Assembly (NCBI RefSeq): GCF_014524545.1
Contig: NZ_CP053557.1
Span: 1,389,501-1,453,500, forward strand
DNA from: Exiguobacterium sp. Helios
GTDB taxonomy: Bacteria > Bacillota > Bacilli > Exiguobacteriales > Exiguobacteriaceae
Reading direction: 5' to 3'
DNA: 64,000 nucleotides
Part shown: in pieces, positions 43,133-52,506 of the stretch
How the letters are laid out: the number at the start of each line of letters is the position of its first letter
Numbering within the stretch: the first letter of the stretch is position 1
Program-made: the position numbers and the translations under genes
Notes under the pieces: model-generated
Database searches by the model: none
Told to the model about the DNA's origin: nothing
Seen by the model: only the letters and a program-made list of their open reading frames with translations

Positions 43133-44179
43133 ATGAAAAAAATCGTAGCAGTCAGTACATTGGCGCTCCTCCTTGCAGGATGTAACCCTGGGGATCAGGA
43201 AGCGGAAGACAACTCAAAAACCGAACAGGCGAATAAAAGCGCAGACGAAAAGGCCACTTCAGATTCTGAAAAAAGTGATGCCGAAGTAGCAAAAGAAAAA
43301 GAAACAGCAGAAGCGAAAAAAGAAGCCGATGCGAAAGCGGAAGCTGAGAAAAAAGCAGAAGAACAGGCAGCGGCCGATCAAAAAGCAGCCGATGAAAAAG
43401 CGGCCGAAGAGAAAACAGCGGCCGATAAAGCAGCTGAAGAGAAAACGACGGAAGAGAAGTCATCGGACGAATCTTCGACAGAAGACAAATCGGCCGATAA
43501 AAAAGACGATGGGAAAACCGATTCCGCTCAGGATCCGGAACCTGCCAAACCGTCTAAACCGGAGTCCGAAACACCGGACGTCGATAAATCGGATACAAAA
43601 GCCGATTTATCACTGGGTGAGTTAGTCGTCGTCAATAAAAAATACAGCTTACCGATTGATTACAAACCGTCGGACTTAGTCGTACCAAACGTCAGCTTCT
43701 CGTATTCAGGTGTCCTTGAACAAAGTTATATGCGGGCACCGGCAGCGAAACAGATGGAAAAAATGTTTGCTGATGCGAAAACCGACGGCGTGACACTAAA
43801 TGCCGTCAGTGGATTCCGTTCTGGTTCACGTCAGACGGTCCTTTATAACAACTACGTCGCCCGTGACGGAAAAGCGGCAGCCGATCAATATTCTGCCCGT
43901 CCTGGTCACAGTGAGCACCAGACCGGACTTGTGTTTGATATCTCGGCACCGAGTGTCGGGAATGGATTGACGGCAGAACTTGGAGATACAAAAGAAGGAA
44001 AATGGATTGCGAACAACGCAGCGAAGTATGGATTTATCGTCCGGTACGACCGTGGGTTCCAGTCACGGACTGGGTACACGTATGAGCCATGGCACATCCG
44101 GTATGTTGGTGTCGGTCCAGCCACACAAATTAAAAATAATGGACAGACTCTCGAAGAATATATGAAGGTCGGTCACTAA
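43133..44179 (+). CDS. Lipoprotein D-alanyl-D-alanine carboxypeptidase, M15B VanY type
   Basis: 348-aa envelope enzyme. Signal peptide with lipobox LLLAGC (Cys at residue 17), so it is lipid anchored. Residues 20-155 form a low-complexity spacer of Ala, Lys, Glu and Asp that probably acts as an extended or coiled-coil stalk. The peptidase domain spans about 165-345 with the zinc and catalytic signatures SGFRSGSRQ, PGHSEHQTGLVFD and EPWHIRYVG. It trims the terminal D-Ala of murein stem peptides. The gene lies 17 bases before plsY and was given its own start after GGGGAA. Confidence 0.9.
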   Translation: MKKIVAVSTLALLLAGCNPGDQEAEDNSKTEQANKSADEKATSDSEKSDAEVAKEKETAEAKKEADAKAEAEKKAEEQAAADQKAADEKAAEEKTAADKAAEEKTTEEKSSDESSTEDKSADKKDDGKTDSAQDPEPAKPSKPESETPDVDKSDTKADLSLGELVVVNKKYSLPIDYKPSDLVVPNVSFSYSGVLEQSYMRAPAAKQMEKMFADAKTDGVTLNAVSGFRSGSRQTVLYNNYVARDGKAAADQYSARPGHSEHQTGLVFDISAPSVGNGLTAELGDTKEGKWIANNAAKYGFIVRYDRGFQSRTGYTYEPWHIRYVGVGPATQIKNNGQTLEEYMKVGH

Positions 44180-44196
44180 TACGTTGGAGGTTGACC

Positions 44197-44817
44197 ATGA
44201 TTGAAATCATCGGGATTTTAATTTTAGGCTATTTACTCGGCTCGATTCCGTTTGCTCTGCTTGTCGGAAAATGGGGACATGGCATTGATATTCGGCAGCA
44301 CGGCAGTGGGAATCTCGGGACGACGAATACGTTCCGGGTTTTAGGAAAAAAGGCAGGGATTATCGTCTTGATTGGTGATCTCGGTAAAGGTGCAGTCGCC
44401 AGTCTCGTCCCGATCCTGCTCGCTTCCGAACTGCATCCGCTGTTTGCTGGTCTAGCGGCCGTCATCGGACATATTTATCCGGTCTTTGCCAAGTTCAAAG
44501 GCGGAAAAGCGGTCGCGACTTCCGGCGGGATGCTGCTCGTGACGAGTCCGATTTTGTTCCTCTTTTTGCTCGTCTCGTTTTTAACGACATTACGACTGAG
44601 CCGGATGGTTTCACTCAGCTCAATCGTTGCGGCAAGCATCGGCATCGTTGTTTCGATTACGATCGGCATCATCGAGCAGGACTGGATCGTCCCGACGTTC
44701 TTTACGATTCTTGCACTGTTCGTCATCTTTAAACACCGCGAAAACATCAGCCGGATCCGTCAAGGGACGGAATCAAAGATTGGTATGTTTGTGAAAGATA
44801 AAAAAGACACCGACTGA
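44197..44817 (+). CDS. plsY: Glycerol-3-phosphate acyltransferase PlsY
   Basis: 206-aa integral membrane enzyme that acylates glycerol-3-phosphate from acyl-phosphate, the first committed step of phospholipid synthesis. Conserved motifs: LGSIPFALLVGK, GSGNLGTTNTFRVLG, KFKGGKAVATSGG and a basic loop FKHRENISRIRQGTE, with about five hydrophobic helices. Start at 44197 (ATG six bases after GGAGG); the in-frame TTG at 44191 is too close. Closely behind the M15 peptidase gene. Confidence 0.95.
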   Translation: MIEIIGILILGYLLGSIPFALLVGKWGHGIDIRQHGSGNLGTTNTFRVLGKKAGIIVLIGDLGKGAVASLVPILLASELHPLFAGLAAVIGHIYPVFAKFKGGKAVATSGGMLLVTSPILFLFLLVSFLTTLRLSRMVSLSSIVAASIGIVVSITIGIIEQDWIVPTFFTILALFVIFKHRENISRIRQGTESKIGMFVKDKKDTD

Positions 44818-44821
44818 TTTC

Positions 44822-44876
44822 AACCGGATGCTGTTGTTCTTCTATAAAAGAAGGACAGGAGGATCCGGTTTTTTTT
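44822..44876 (+). terminator. Terminator of plsY
   Basis: AACCGGAT pairs with ATCCGGTT, with an inner GTTCTTCT/AGAAGGAC arm, followed by TTTTTT. Confidence 0.75.
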
Positions 44877-45019
44877 GTGAATATCTTGTTAATCTGAAAA
44901 ATGAACGAATTCAACAACATTTCATAGGAATTACACGTTTTTTTACACCGGATTTACAAGACCTTTACAGACGTTCGCTACACTAGAAGTAGTACTTGTC
45001 TGTGAAGGGGGAAGGTCAT

Positions 45020-45784
45020 GTGTCGTTATTAGGAGAGGAACGGAAATCACAAATCATGCAATGGCTCGAAGAAGAAGGGAAAGTCATGACGAAAGATTTG
45101 ATCGATCGTTTAGACGTCTCCGGTGAGACGGTCCGGCGCTATCTTGAGGAACTCGAACGGGAACGGCAACTGAAGCGGGTGTATGGTGGGGCAATCTATC
45201 ACGGCGGAAAACAAGAGTCGTCGATTTCACGACGGACAGACCAATTATCACGGCGCCTGGCCCGGTATGCCAAAGGTTGGCTCAGTGACTATTCCTGCAT
45301 CTTTTTAGGAAAAGGGGAACCGGTCGAACATCTGTTGCCGTACCTCAGTGGGGGAGCGACCATCGTGACGAATTCTTTATCGATTGCCAGTCATCTGGAA
45401 CAATGCCGGGAAACCGGACCGTTTCATGGTGAAATTCGCTTGCTCGGCGGAACCGTCGATTCATTCGGACAGACGGTCGGTGTCGAAGTGTTACAAGCGC
45501 TTGATGCTTACGCCTTTGATGCATCGTTTTTGACATTTGACGGCGCCGAAATCGAGCGGGGATTCGTCAGCGATGACATCGAATCGTCCCTGATTCAAAA
45601 AGCGATCATCGGACGGACGAAGGACGTGTATGCCTTTTTGGCATGTGACGAGTTTGAAGGAAACCGGAAGTACAAAGTCGCCGAATTCCGGCGGGCTAAA
45701 ATCGTCCTCAGTCCCTCGACCTATCCGCCGTCATGGGAAATGAAACTGTTCAACGAACGGGTGAATTGGACAGTCGTCTCGTGA
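45020..45784 (+). CDS. DeoR-family transcriptional regulator
   Basis: 254-aa regulator. The N-terminal HTH at residues 5-60 (RKSQIMQWLEEEGKVMTKDL, SGETVRRYLEELERERQLKR, VYGGAI) is typical of DeoR/GlpR, and the rest has the sugar-phosphate-sensing fold of the family (TNSLSIASHL, LLGGTVD, DASFLTFDG). Start at 45020 (GTG eight bases after AAGGGGG). The next gene, cutC, is 25 bases downstream on the same strand, an uncommon partner. The target and effector are unknown. Confidence 0.85.
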   Translation: MSLLGEERKSQIMQWLEEEGKVMTKDLIDRLDVSGETVRRYLEELERERQLKRVYGGAIYHGGKQESSISRRTDQLSRRLARYAKGWLSDYSCIFLGKGEPVEHLLPYLSGGATIVTNSLSIASHLEQCRETGPFHGEIRLLGGTVDSFGQTVGVEVLQALDAYAFDASFLTFDGAEIERGFVSDDIESSLIQKAIIGRTKDVYAFLACDEFEGNRKYKVAEFRRAKIVLSPSTYPPSWEMKLFNERVNWTVVS

Positions 45785-45809
45785 TACACTAGGGCGGGAG
45801 GGATGTATC

Positions 45810-46475
45810 ATGTTAGAAATCATTGCAGCAACAGTCGAAGAAGCAACAGCAGCCGAGCGGGCGGGAGCTGACCGGTTGGAACTCGTATCCGCCTTATCGG
45901 AAGGCGGGCTGACACCGAGTTACGGCTTGATCCGGCAAGTCTTGTCCTCGGTCGAGATTCCGGTCCACGTCCTCGTGCGTCCGCACAGCAAATCGTTTGT
46001 CTATTCGAAAGCCGATCAGGAAACGATTATCACCGATATCGATTTAGTCCGGGAACTCGGAGCAGCGGGCATCGTCGTCGGATCCTTGACGCCGGACGGT
46101 CGTGTCGATGAAGGATTCCTCGGACGGATTATTAAACATAAAGGCGACTTGTCGTTGACGTTCCACCGGGCCATCGACAGTAGTCGGGACATCCTGGAAG
46201 CGGCGGAAGTCCTGGCTGATTTTCCGGAAGTCGACCGGATTTTGACGTCCGGGGCACAACCGACGGCACTGGAAGGTCAGGCTGTTATCGCCGAACTGAT
46301 CGAACAGCATCCGGACCTGATTGTCTTGCCGGGTTCCGGTATCACAGTTGAGCGGGCGGAAGAATTACTTAATGCAACGAACGCAACCGAGTTACATGTC
46401 GGATCCGCTGTCCTCGTCGACGGTCAAGTCGATCCGGAGAAGGTCACAGCGTTAAAACAATTGCTGGCACGTTAA
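45810..46475 (+). CDS. cutC: CutC family protein
   Basis: 221-aa TIM-barrel protein. Conserved parts: AERAGADRLELVSALSEGGL, PSYGLIRQVL, VLVRPHSKSFVYS, SLTFHRAIDSS and LTSGAQPTALEGQ. The family was linked to copper homeostasis in E. coli, but later work questions that; the enzymatic activity is uncertain. GGAGGG precedes the ATG. Probably co-transcribed with the DeoR gene upstream. Confidence 0.92.
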   Translation: MLEIIAATVEEATAAERAGADRLELVSALSEGGLTPSYGLIRQVLSSVEIPVHVLVRPHSKSFVYSKADQETIITDIDLVRELGAAGIVVGSLTPDGRVDEGFLGRIIKHKGDLSLTFHRAIDSSRDILEAAEVLADFPEVDRILTSGAQPTALEGQAVIAELIEQHPDLIVLPGSGITVERAEELLNATNATELHVGSAVLVDGQVDPEKVTALKQLLAR

Positions 46476-46513
46476 TCAAAGTTATTCGTTGGCGTAACAG
46501 TTAACCTTATGAG

Positions 46514-46551
46514 AAAAGAGGGCAGATTTGAATCTGTTCCTCTTTTTTTTA
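46514..46551 (+). terminator. Terminator of cutC
   Basis: AAGAGG..AGATT pairs with AATCT..CCTCTT, followed by a run of eight T. Confidence 0.8.
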
Positions 46552-46558
46552 TTTTGGA

Positions 46559-46705
46559 GAAACCATTTCATTCACGAGACTCCTACAGGAAAAAGCGCAA
46601 TTCTTTGCGCTGTCAGAGACAAACAAGACCCGTTTTCCTGCCTTCAAAGGCAGGGAAACTGGCTTGTGTCTCGTCTGAGGAAGCGGGTGAAGAAAAAGTG
46701 GTTTC
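46559..46705 (+). repeat. Structured dispersed repeat, copy A
   Basis: 147-base element of an intergenic family. Its closing stem GAAACCA(TTT) pairs with (AAG)TGGTTTC. Inside are AGCGCAA-TTCT-TTGCGCT, a long-range AGACA..CAAG/CTTGTGTCT pairing and CCTGCCT-TTCAA-AGGCAGG. Conserved single-strand blocks include ACTCCTACAGGAAAAAGCGC and GCTGTCAGAGACAAACAAGA. Non-coding, between cutC and the DUF975 gene. Confidence 0.7.
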
Positions 46706-46861
46706 GGTTGCGTCGCTCTTTTTAAGAAGAGAAAGGAAACCAATCGTCAAAGCTGTCCAAAAATCGTCACATCTTCAGCCTTGTGAGGAGATGATTGCTA
46801 TTTTTTCAAAGCAGACTACGGTACACTAAAACAGGAATGTTGAAAGATAAAGGAGTTCATT

Positions 46862-47500
46862 ATGACAAATTTACAGTACAAACAAGCTGCACTTGCGACA
46901 TTAAAAGGGAAGTGGCTGACAGCGCTCAGCATCTCAATCATCTACTTCGTCATCTTTGCACTTGCTGCCAGCCGGATGTCGTTTGACCAGGATAATCTCG
47001 ACAGCATGTTACGGTTCGTCGCCTTGAACATCGTCGTGACGATTGTGCTGTCCCCCGTCACGCTTGGACGGACAATTGCCTACTTACGATTCGTCCGCGG
47101 AGAATCAGCCGGTATCGGGACGTTATTTGAAGGGTTTGCGTCGATCCGTTTCTACCTGAAGACGATGGCAGCCTATACACTGGTAACGTTACTCGTTTAC
47201 ATCGGTTCTTTTTTGATCCTTCCGGCAATTTACTTTTATCTGATGTACCGATTGGTGCCGTTTTTATTGGTCGACCGACCGGATCTGTCGTTTATACAGG
47301 TCCTTGGTGAAAGCCGCCGGATGATGCATGGGCATAAGTGGCGGCTGGCGAAACTTTATCTCAGTTTCATCCTTTGGGGGATTCTTGCGCTGCTCAGTAC
47401 CGTCGGAGTTGTTCTGCTGACGCCGTATTTTGATACGACGATGGCGCACTTCTATGAACAATTAAAAAAAGAGCAACAGACAGCAACGCGTTCAGCGTAA
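46862..47500 (+). CDS. DUF975 family membrane protein
   Basis: 212-aa polytopic membrane protein with about five hydrophobic segments. The DUF975 blocks are present: the N-terminal ALATLKGKWLTALSISI, SPVTLGRTIAYL and the central FLLVDRPDLSFIQVLGES with RRMMHGHKWRLAKLY. Function is unknown; in some Firmicutes it has been linked to envelope stress. AAAGGAG precedes the ATG. Single-gene unit. Confidence 0.85.
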   Translation: MTNLQYKQAALATLKGKWLTALSISIIYFVIFALAASRMSFDQDNLDSMLRFVALNIVVTIVLSPVTLGRTIAYLRFVRGESAGIGTLFEGFASIRFYLKTMAAYTLVTLLVYIGSFLILPAIYFYLMYRLVPFLLVDRPDLSFIQVLGESRRMMHGHKWRLAKLYLSFILWGILALLSTVGVVLLTPYFDTTMAHFYEQLKKEQQTATRSA

Positions 47501-47501
47501 A

Positions 47502-47548
47502 AAAACGAGTCTGACTTCCCCCTGTGCGGAAGCGTCAGACTCGTTTTT
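47502..47548. terminator. Bidirectional terminator
   Basis: AAAACGAGTCTGAC pairs with GTCAGACTCGTTTT across 18 bases, with T- and A-runs, between convergent genes. Confidence 0.85.
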
Positions 47549-47563
47549 GTTGTTTTTAATCCT

Positions 47564-48445
47564 TTAACGGGACGGTGTTTTCTCTTTTAACAACAAGTAG
47601 AGGGCCTGTGTCCCGGATTCGGCATGACCGGATGCTGCCAGCTCGTCATATAAGTCTTTGACGAGCGCAAGTCCCGGTGTTGCAATCCCCATCTCTTCGG
47701 CCCGTTCGAGCGCCAGGTTCATGTCTTTGATGAAATGTTTGACGAAGAAGCCCGGCGAATAGTTTTCCGCAATGACACGCGGAATCAGGTTTTCAAGTGA
47801 CCAGCTGCCGGCGGAGCCGCTTTTGATCGTCTCGACGAACTGTGTCGGATCGATTCCCGATTTCGTGACGAACAGCAACATCTCGGCTGTCCCGATCATC
47901 GATCCGGCAATCGCAATCTGATTGGCGAGCTTGGCCGATTGTCCTTGTCCCGGACCTCCGAAACGGGCGATTGATTTTCCCATTGCTTCAAATAACGGTT
48001 GAACCGTGTTAAATGCTTTTTCGTCGCCGCCGGCGAGAATCGCGAGCGTCCCGTTTTTTGCTCCGAGATCGCCGCCCGTGACCGGTGCATCAAGCGCAGA
48101 AAGACCGTTTTGAGCAGCCTGTTCGGCAATCCGGATGGCGAGCGCAGGACTCGATGTCGTCATGTCGATGACGATTGTCCCTGGGTTAGCGGATGCTAAA
48201 ATCCCGTCGTCCGCCAAGTAAATCTGTTCGACGTCCTGCGGATAGCCGACAATCGAGATGACGACATCGACATCCGTCACGGCTTCCTGAATCGTATCGA
48301 CGATCACAGCGCCGTCCTGTTCGAGCGGCAAGCCTTTTTCTTTCGTCCGGTTATAACCTTTGACGGAAAAACCGGCTTTTAACAAGTTGCGGACCATGCC
48401 TTGCCCCATGACGCCGAGTCCGATGAAACCAATTGTTTTTGTCAT
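47564..48445 (-). CDS. Beta-hydroxyacid dehydrogenase (3-hydroxyisobutyrate dehydrogenase family)
   Basis: 293-aa NAD(P)-dependent oxidoreductase: FIGLGVMGQGMVRNLLKAG at residues 6-24, substrate-binding loop DAPVTGGDLGAKNGTLAIL near residue 120 and catalytic Lys in GQGQSAKLANQI near residue 170. The group includes 3-hydroxyisobutyrate, tartronate semialdehyde and succinic semialdehyde/glyoxylate reductases; the substrate is not resolved. Start codon overlaps the upstream ABC transporter stop (ATGA), so translation is coupled; GGGGGAG precedes it. Confidence 0.88.
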   Translation of the reverse strand: MTKTIGFIGLGVMGQGMVRNLLKAGFSVKGYNRTKEKGLPLEQDGAVIVDTIQEAVTDVDVVISIVGYPQDVEQIYLADDGILASANPGTIVIDMTTSSPALAIRIAEQAAQNGLSALDAPVTGGDLGAKNGTLAILAGGDEKAFNTVQPLFEAMGKSIARFGGPGQGQSAKLANQIAIAGSMIGTAEMLLFVTKSGIDPTQFVETIKSGSAGSWSLENLIPRVIAENYSPGFFVKHFIKDMNLALERAEEMGIATPGLALVKDLYDELAASGHAESGTQALYLLLKEKTPSR

Positions 48446-50190
48446 GTGTTACTCCCCCTGGTCGTTTCGGTGTGACCGATGAATTGTTGCGTTACGAGTT
48501 TATTATACAAAACATTTGTCTCAACGAGGGTATCATGTGTCCCGATACCGGAAACACGTCCCTGTTCGAGGACGACGATTTGATCGGCGTGACGGACCGT
48601 CGCTAAGCGATGGGCAATGACGAATGTCGTCCGTCCTTCCATCAGGCGTTCGAGCGCTTCCTGGACGACCCGTTCCGATTCCGAGTCAAGGCTCGAAGTT
48701 GCTTCGTCGAGCAATAACAATTCCGGATCCCGCAGGAGGGCGCGGGCAATCGCAATCCGTTGCCGTTGACCGCCGGACAGTTTAACACCGCGTTCGCCAA
48801 TTTCCGTGTCATATCCGAGTGTAAACGAAGAAATGAATTCATCGGCATTCGCCATCTCGGCGGCGTCGCGGATTTGTTGTTCCGTGACATCTTGCGTCAA
48901 GCCGTATAACAGATTGTCGCGGATTGTTCCCGACAAGACGGGTGAGTCCTGGGCGACATAACCGATCGCATTACGCCAGCTGGCCAGTTCAAACTGATCA
49001 ATTGCATGAGGACCGAGCTCGATTTGACCGTTCGTCGGCAGATAAAAGCGTTCGAGCAGAGCGAACAAGGTCGATTTACCGGAGCCGCTCGGACCGACGA
49101 TTGCCGTGGTTTGACCACGCGGCAAGGAGAAGGTGACGTCGTGCAACAGTGTCGTGTCGTCATAGCCGAACGACAAATGATTAAAGTGAACGGCTGCGAA
49201 CGGACGCTCAACCTGTCGGGTACCGTCCTGTTCCGGTCGTTCTTCGAGCAGTTCCGAAATCCGTTCCGTTGCCCCGCGCGCTTTTTGTAATTTCGAGACG
49301 AACTCGGTCATCGTCACGAGCGGCGTCATGATTTGAAACAGATATAACGAAAAGGCGACGAGTTCGCCCGCTGTAATCTGATTCGTCGAGACGCGGTAAG
49401 CACCGAAACTGATGATGACAATCAACATCGAGGTCAGGGCGACGTTGAAGACGGGCAGTAAGATTGCCTGAATCTTCCCTTCTTTGACACCGAAGCCAAA
49501 CAGATGTTCAATCCGCGTTTTTCCGCGTTCCATTTCATAGGTTTCTGTCGCCTGTGATTTGACCAAGCGGACTTCACCGAGCATCTCTGCAAAAAATCCC
49601 GATAAGCCGGCGAGCTCTTTTTGCGTCTCCCGTGAAATCTGATGCAGTTTCCGAACGAGCGGAATGATGATCAATAATGTCAACGGGACGGCGATGACCA
49701 TGACGAGCGTCATTTGCCAGTCGAGGAAAAATAAAATCGTAATCGCACCGACAATCGAGACGATTGAGGTCAACAGACGAACGAGTTGCTCCGATAATAA
49801 TTGTTGTAAGGTCGTCGCATCGTTGTTGAGACGTGAGACGAGTTCGCCTGACTTCGTTTCGTCATAGAACGGAATGGGTAAAGCTAGCAAGTGTTTCCAC
49901 AACATCGTCCGCAAGTTGGCGACAATCCGTTGCCCGGCGACTTGCAGCCAGTAGATGGAAAAAGCATTGCTGATCATCTGGACGATGAAGACCGTGATGA
50001 AGAGGGCGACCAAGCCCGGTGTGACCTGATCGATGGAGAAGTTGTCGATCAGGGATTTCAAAAACCAGGGAATCATCAAAGCAGCGAGTGCCTGAATGAT
50101 TGAAACCGTCACGGCAGCTGACAGCAGTCCGACCGGTGGTTCACTTTTCTTTAGTAAGGATAAAAATGAGGTAAATGTTGCAGGTTTCAA
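48442..50190 (-). CDS. BmrA-type ABC multidrug exporter (half-transporter)
   Basis: 582-aa protein with a six-helix membrane domain (about residues 15-310) and a C-terminal ATPase: Walker A GPSGSGKST near 375, Q-loop VAQDSPVL, signature KLSGGQRQR, Walker B PELLLLDEATSSLD and H-loop AHRLATV. Homodimeric exporters of this type remove drugs or lipids. Start chosen at the TTG at 50190, nine bases after GGAAAGGA; the 76 residues encoded upstream look non-coding and lack relatives. Its stop overlaps the dehydrogenase start by four bases. Confidence 0.92.
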   Translation of the reverse strand: MKPATFTSFLSLLKKSEPPVGLLSAAVTVSIIQALAALMIPWFLKSLIDNFSIDQVTPGLVALFITVFIVQMISNAFSIYWLQVAGQRIVANLRTMLWKHLLALPIPFYDETKSGELVSRLNNDATTLQQLLSEQLVRLLTSIVSIVGAITILFFLDWQMTLVMVIAVPLTLLIIIPLVRKLHQISRETQKELAGLSGFFAEMLGEVRLVKSQATETYEMERGKTRIEHLFGFGVKEGKIQAILLPVFNVALTSMLIVIISFGAYRVSTNQITAGELVAFSLYLFQIMTPLVTMTEFVSKLQKARGATERISELLEERPEQDGTRQVERPFAAVHFNHLSFGYDDTTLLHDVTFSLPRGQTTAIVGPSGSGKSTLFALLERFYLPTNGQIELGPHAIDQFELASWRNAIGYVAQDSPVLSGTIRDNLLYGLTQDVTEQQIRDAAEMANADEFISSFTLGYDTEIGERGVKLSGGQRQRIAIARALLRDPELLLLDEATSSLDSESERVVQEALERLMEGRTTFVIAHRLATVRHADQIVVLEQGRVSGIGTHDTLVETNVLYNKLVTQQFIGHTETTRGSNT

Positions 50191-50321
50191 TTCGGCACAT
50201 CCTTTCCTTTCTATTGTCGGTTCTACGGCAGTTACGGTCAACTTCGAGTGATGGACTTGACAGTGATTCCGGTCGTCACGGACACTTAATGAAAGCGAAG
50301 TAAAGGAAGGAGTGACGTGAT

Positions 50322-50762
50322 ATGAAAATATGGATTGATGCAGACGGTTGTCCGGTCGTCGATTTGACGATTCGATTGAGCAAAGGATACGAGGTTTTTT
50401 TAGTCTGTGATACAGCACATCAGTTTAATCGGGAAGGGGCGACGACGATCACGATTGGTCAAGGAGCGGACGCCGTCGACTTTGCCATCGTCAACCGGAT
50501 GGCGCCGGGAGACATCGTTGTGACCCAGGATTACGGTCTGGCTGCCCTCGCCCTCGCACGCAATGGACGAGCCGTCGATCAGAATGGTCGGATTTTTACA
50601 AACGAAAACATAGATTTTCTTCTACATACACGACATGTCGGTCAAGAAATCCGGCGGGCAGGTGGACGGACGAAGGGACCCAAAAAACGGACGCGTCAGG
50701 AAGATGTTGCGTTCGAACAGGCATTTAAACGTTTGTTGGCAGAAACGGCAGCACGTTCTTAA
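50322..50762 (+). CDS. YaiI/YqxD family protein (UPF0178)
   Basis: 146-aa protein of the DUF188 group: KIWIDADGCPV at the start, then MAPGDIVVTQDYGLAALAL, RGRIFTNENID-like GRIFTNENIDFLL and GGRTKGPKKRT. The acidic residues (DAD near 6-8, QDYGLA near 69-74) form a PIN-like nuclease site in related folds, but activity is unproven. GGAAGGAG precedes the ATG. Divergent from the ABC exporter gene. Confidence 0.9.
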   Translation: MKIWIDADGCPVVDLTIRLSKGYEVFLVCDTAHQFNREGATTITIGQGADAVDFAIVNRMAPGDIVVTQDYGLAALALARNGRAVDQNGRIFTNENIDFLLHTRHVGQEIRRAGGRTKGPKKRTRQEDVAFEQAFKRLLAETAARS

Positions 50763-50840
50763 GTCGAATGAGCGACGAAAAATTAAAATCTCGTGTTATA
50801 ATTTTAAACATGAATGCATGAATCGGAAGGAGGAAGCCCA

Positions 50841-52484
50841 TTGAAAAAAATCGTACGATATCGTCCTGAAAAGAAGACGAGACCGTATCGTCTGAAGACC
50901 AGTCCATTTCCAGTCAAGACGTTACAGACGACCGACCGTCAACGGATCGGTCAACTGACACAGGATTTGGCGGAAGTTGAACATAAATTGAAACACCGCA
51001 ACGAAATCATGGAAGCATTGGCAACCCAAAACGTCGAGTCAGCATGTGAGACATTACTCGTTAAGTTGCTGAAACTCATCAATCTTGAGGCGGGGGCCAT
51101 CCTGTTATATCGCCGTGAACAATTGAGTCACCTTGTGACGCAAGGGGTGGAAGACATTGAATTGATCGAAAAAGATTTGGATCAATATTCTGTGTTACGC
51201 CGTGCTTTTGTCATGCGAAAATCGGTTCAGCTCCCTGTAGCAGAAAACATGTATGAATCGGCGATTCCTGTCCAGTCACCAAGCAATGGCGGTGTCGTCG
51301 GTGTCATCTATCTCAAACATCCATTCGAGCAGTTCAACTTGGAACAGGTCGGGGATATTTTGGATTTGTCACGTAAACTCGGGATGACGCTTGAACGTCA
51401 CCTGTTGTTCCATCAAATGGAGCATGAAAAAATCAAAACGTATCAATTACTCGATTCGATTCGGGAAGCGGTCTTATATATCGAAAGCAGCGGGGAACAG
51501 ATTTATGCCAATCAGGCATTGTTGAACATGTTCCCGCCAAAGCTCGTCAGTCAATCTCAAGGCTTCCGCCATGCGTACGAACGGGCGACTTCCTTATTCG
51601 AACACGTTGATCAGCCGGATGCGCTGCATGACTATATCGGTCAATTGATGAACGGGGAGATTCCCGGAGAGACGATTGAACTATCGGCTTTTCGCGGGAA
51701 TCTGTTGCTGAATGCCTATGCCGAACGAATCGCCATCGCCAATGTCGAGTGGGGAATGATGCTCGTCTTGCGAGATGTCACGAAAGAAAAAGAACTGGAT
51801 TTGAAACAGTCGGAGTTCGTCTCGATTGTTTCGCATGAATTAAGAACACCGCTCTCGTCGATTATGGGCTTTACGGAACTGTTGATGCGTCGTTCACTCG
51901 ATGGTCCGCGTCAAAAAAAATACCTCGAGACGATCCACTCCGAGACCGTTCGTTTGGCAGAGCTGATTGATGATATTCTGGAAATCCAAAAAGGTGAGGA
52001 TGTCTCACAAGGCACCGTCAAAAAACGGCTGGACCTTAAACGATTGGTATATGAGATGCGACCGATGTTCGAGCTTGCGAGCAGTAAACACCGGATTCGG
52101 GTTCTGTTTGAAGCGGGCGATTATCAGATGACGGCGAGCGAAGAGAAGATGAAACAGCTCTTCACGAACTTGATCATGAATGCCATCAAATATTCACCGG
52201 ACGGAGGAACGATTCAAGTTCGAGGGCACATGAAGGGATCACACATGGTCTTGACGGTTGAAGATGAAGGAATCGGAATTCCGGAAAAAGCACTACCATT
52301 TGTATTTGATAAATTTTACCGGGCTGATAACTCGGACACGCGGAAAATTGGCGGAACCGGTCTTGGTTTAGCGATCTGCCGGATGATTGTCATGGATCAT
52401 GGCGGATCGATTGCCGTGCAGTCAGAAGAAGGAAAAGGCAGTACGTTTACGCTTCAATTTTCGACTGAAATGACAGAGGACTAA
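50841..52484 (+). CDS. Sensor histidine kinase with GAF and PAS domains
   Basis: 547-aa soluble kinase. A coiled coil (about 30-65) leads to a GAF domain (about 70-185) and a PAS domain (about 200-310). The HisKA helix has SIVSHELRTPLSSIMGFTEL with His332, and the ATPase part contains LIMNAIKYSPDGG, EDEGIGIPEKALPFVFDKFY and GGTGLGLAICR. No membrane segment is seen, so it senses a cytoplasmic signal. TTG start at 50841, seven bases after AGGAGG. No response regulator follows; the next gene, 22 bases downstream, encodes a degenerate GGDEF-EAL protein. Confidence 0.9.
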   Translation: MKKIVRYRPEKKTRPYRLKTSPFPVKTLQTTDRQRIGQLTQDLAEVEHKLKHRNEIMEALATQNVESACETLLVKLLKLINLEAGAILLYRREQLSHLVTQGVEDIELIEKDLDQYSVLRRAFVMRKSVQLPVAENMYESAIPVQSPSNGGVVGVIYLKHPFEQFNLEQVGDILDLSRKLGMTLERHLLFHQMEHEKIKTYQLLDSIREAVLYIESSGEQIYANQALLNMFPPKLVSQSQGFRHAYERATSLFEHVDQPDALHDYIGQLMNGEIPGETIELSAFRGNLLLNAYAERIAIANVEWGMMLVLRDVTKEKELDLKQSEFVSIVSHELRTPLSSIMGFTELLMRRSLDGPRQKKYLETIHSETVRLAELIDDILEIQKGEDVSQGTVKKRLDLKRLVYEMRPMFELASSKHRIRVLFEAGDYQMTASEEKMKQLFTNLIMNAIKYSPDGGTIQVRGHMKGSHMVLTVEDEGIGIPEKALPFVFDKFYRADNSDTRKIGGTGLGLAICRMIVMDHGGSIAVQSEEGKGSTFTLQFSTEMTED

Positions 52485-52506
52485 CGAAGAAAGGAGGGAC
52501 GGGACC

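Noticed and set aside
46509-46829. Frames of 106 and 65 codons between cutC and the DUF975 gene
   Set aside because: They run through the terminator and the structured repeat; no ribosome site fits.
48442-50418. Longer form of the ABC exporter starting at 50418
   Set aside because: The extra 76 residues look like antisense non-coding DNA; the TTG at 50190 has a good ribosome site and gives the usual length.
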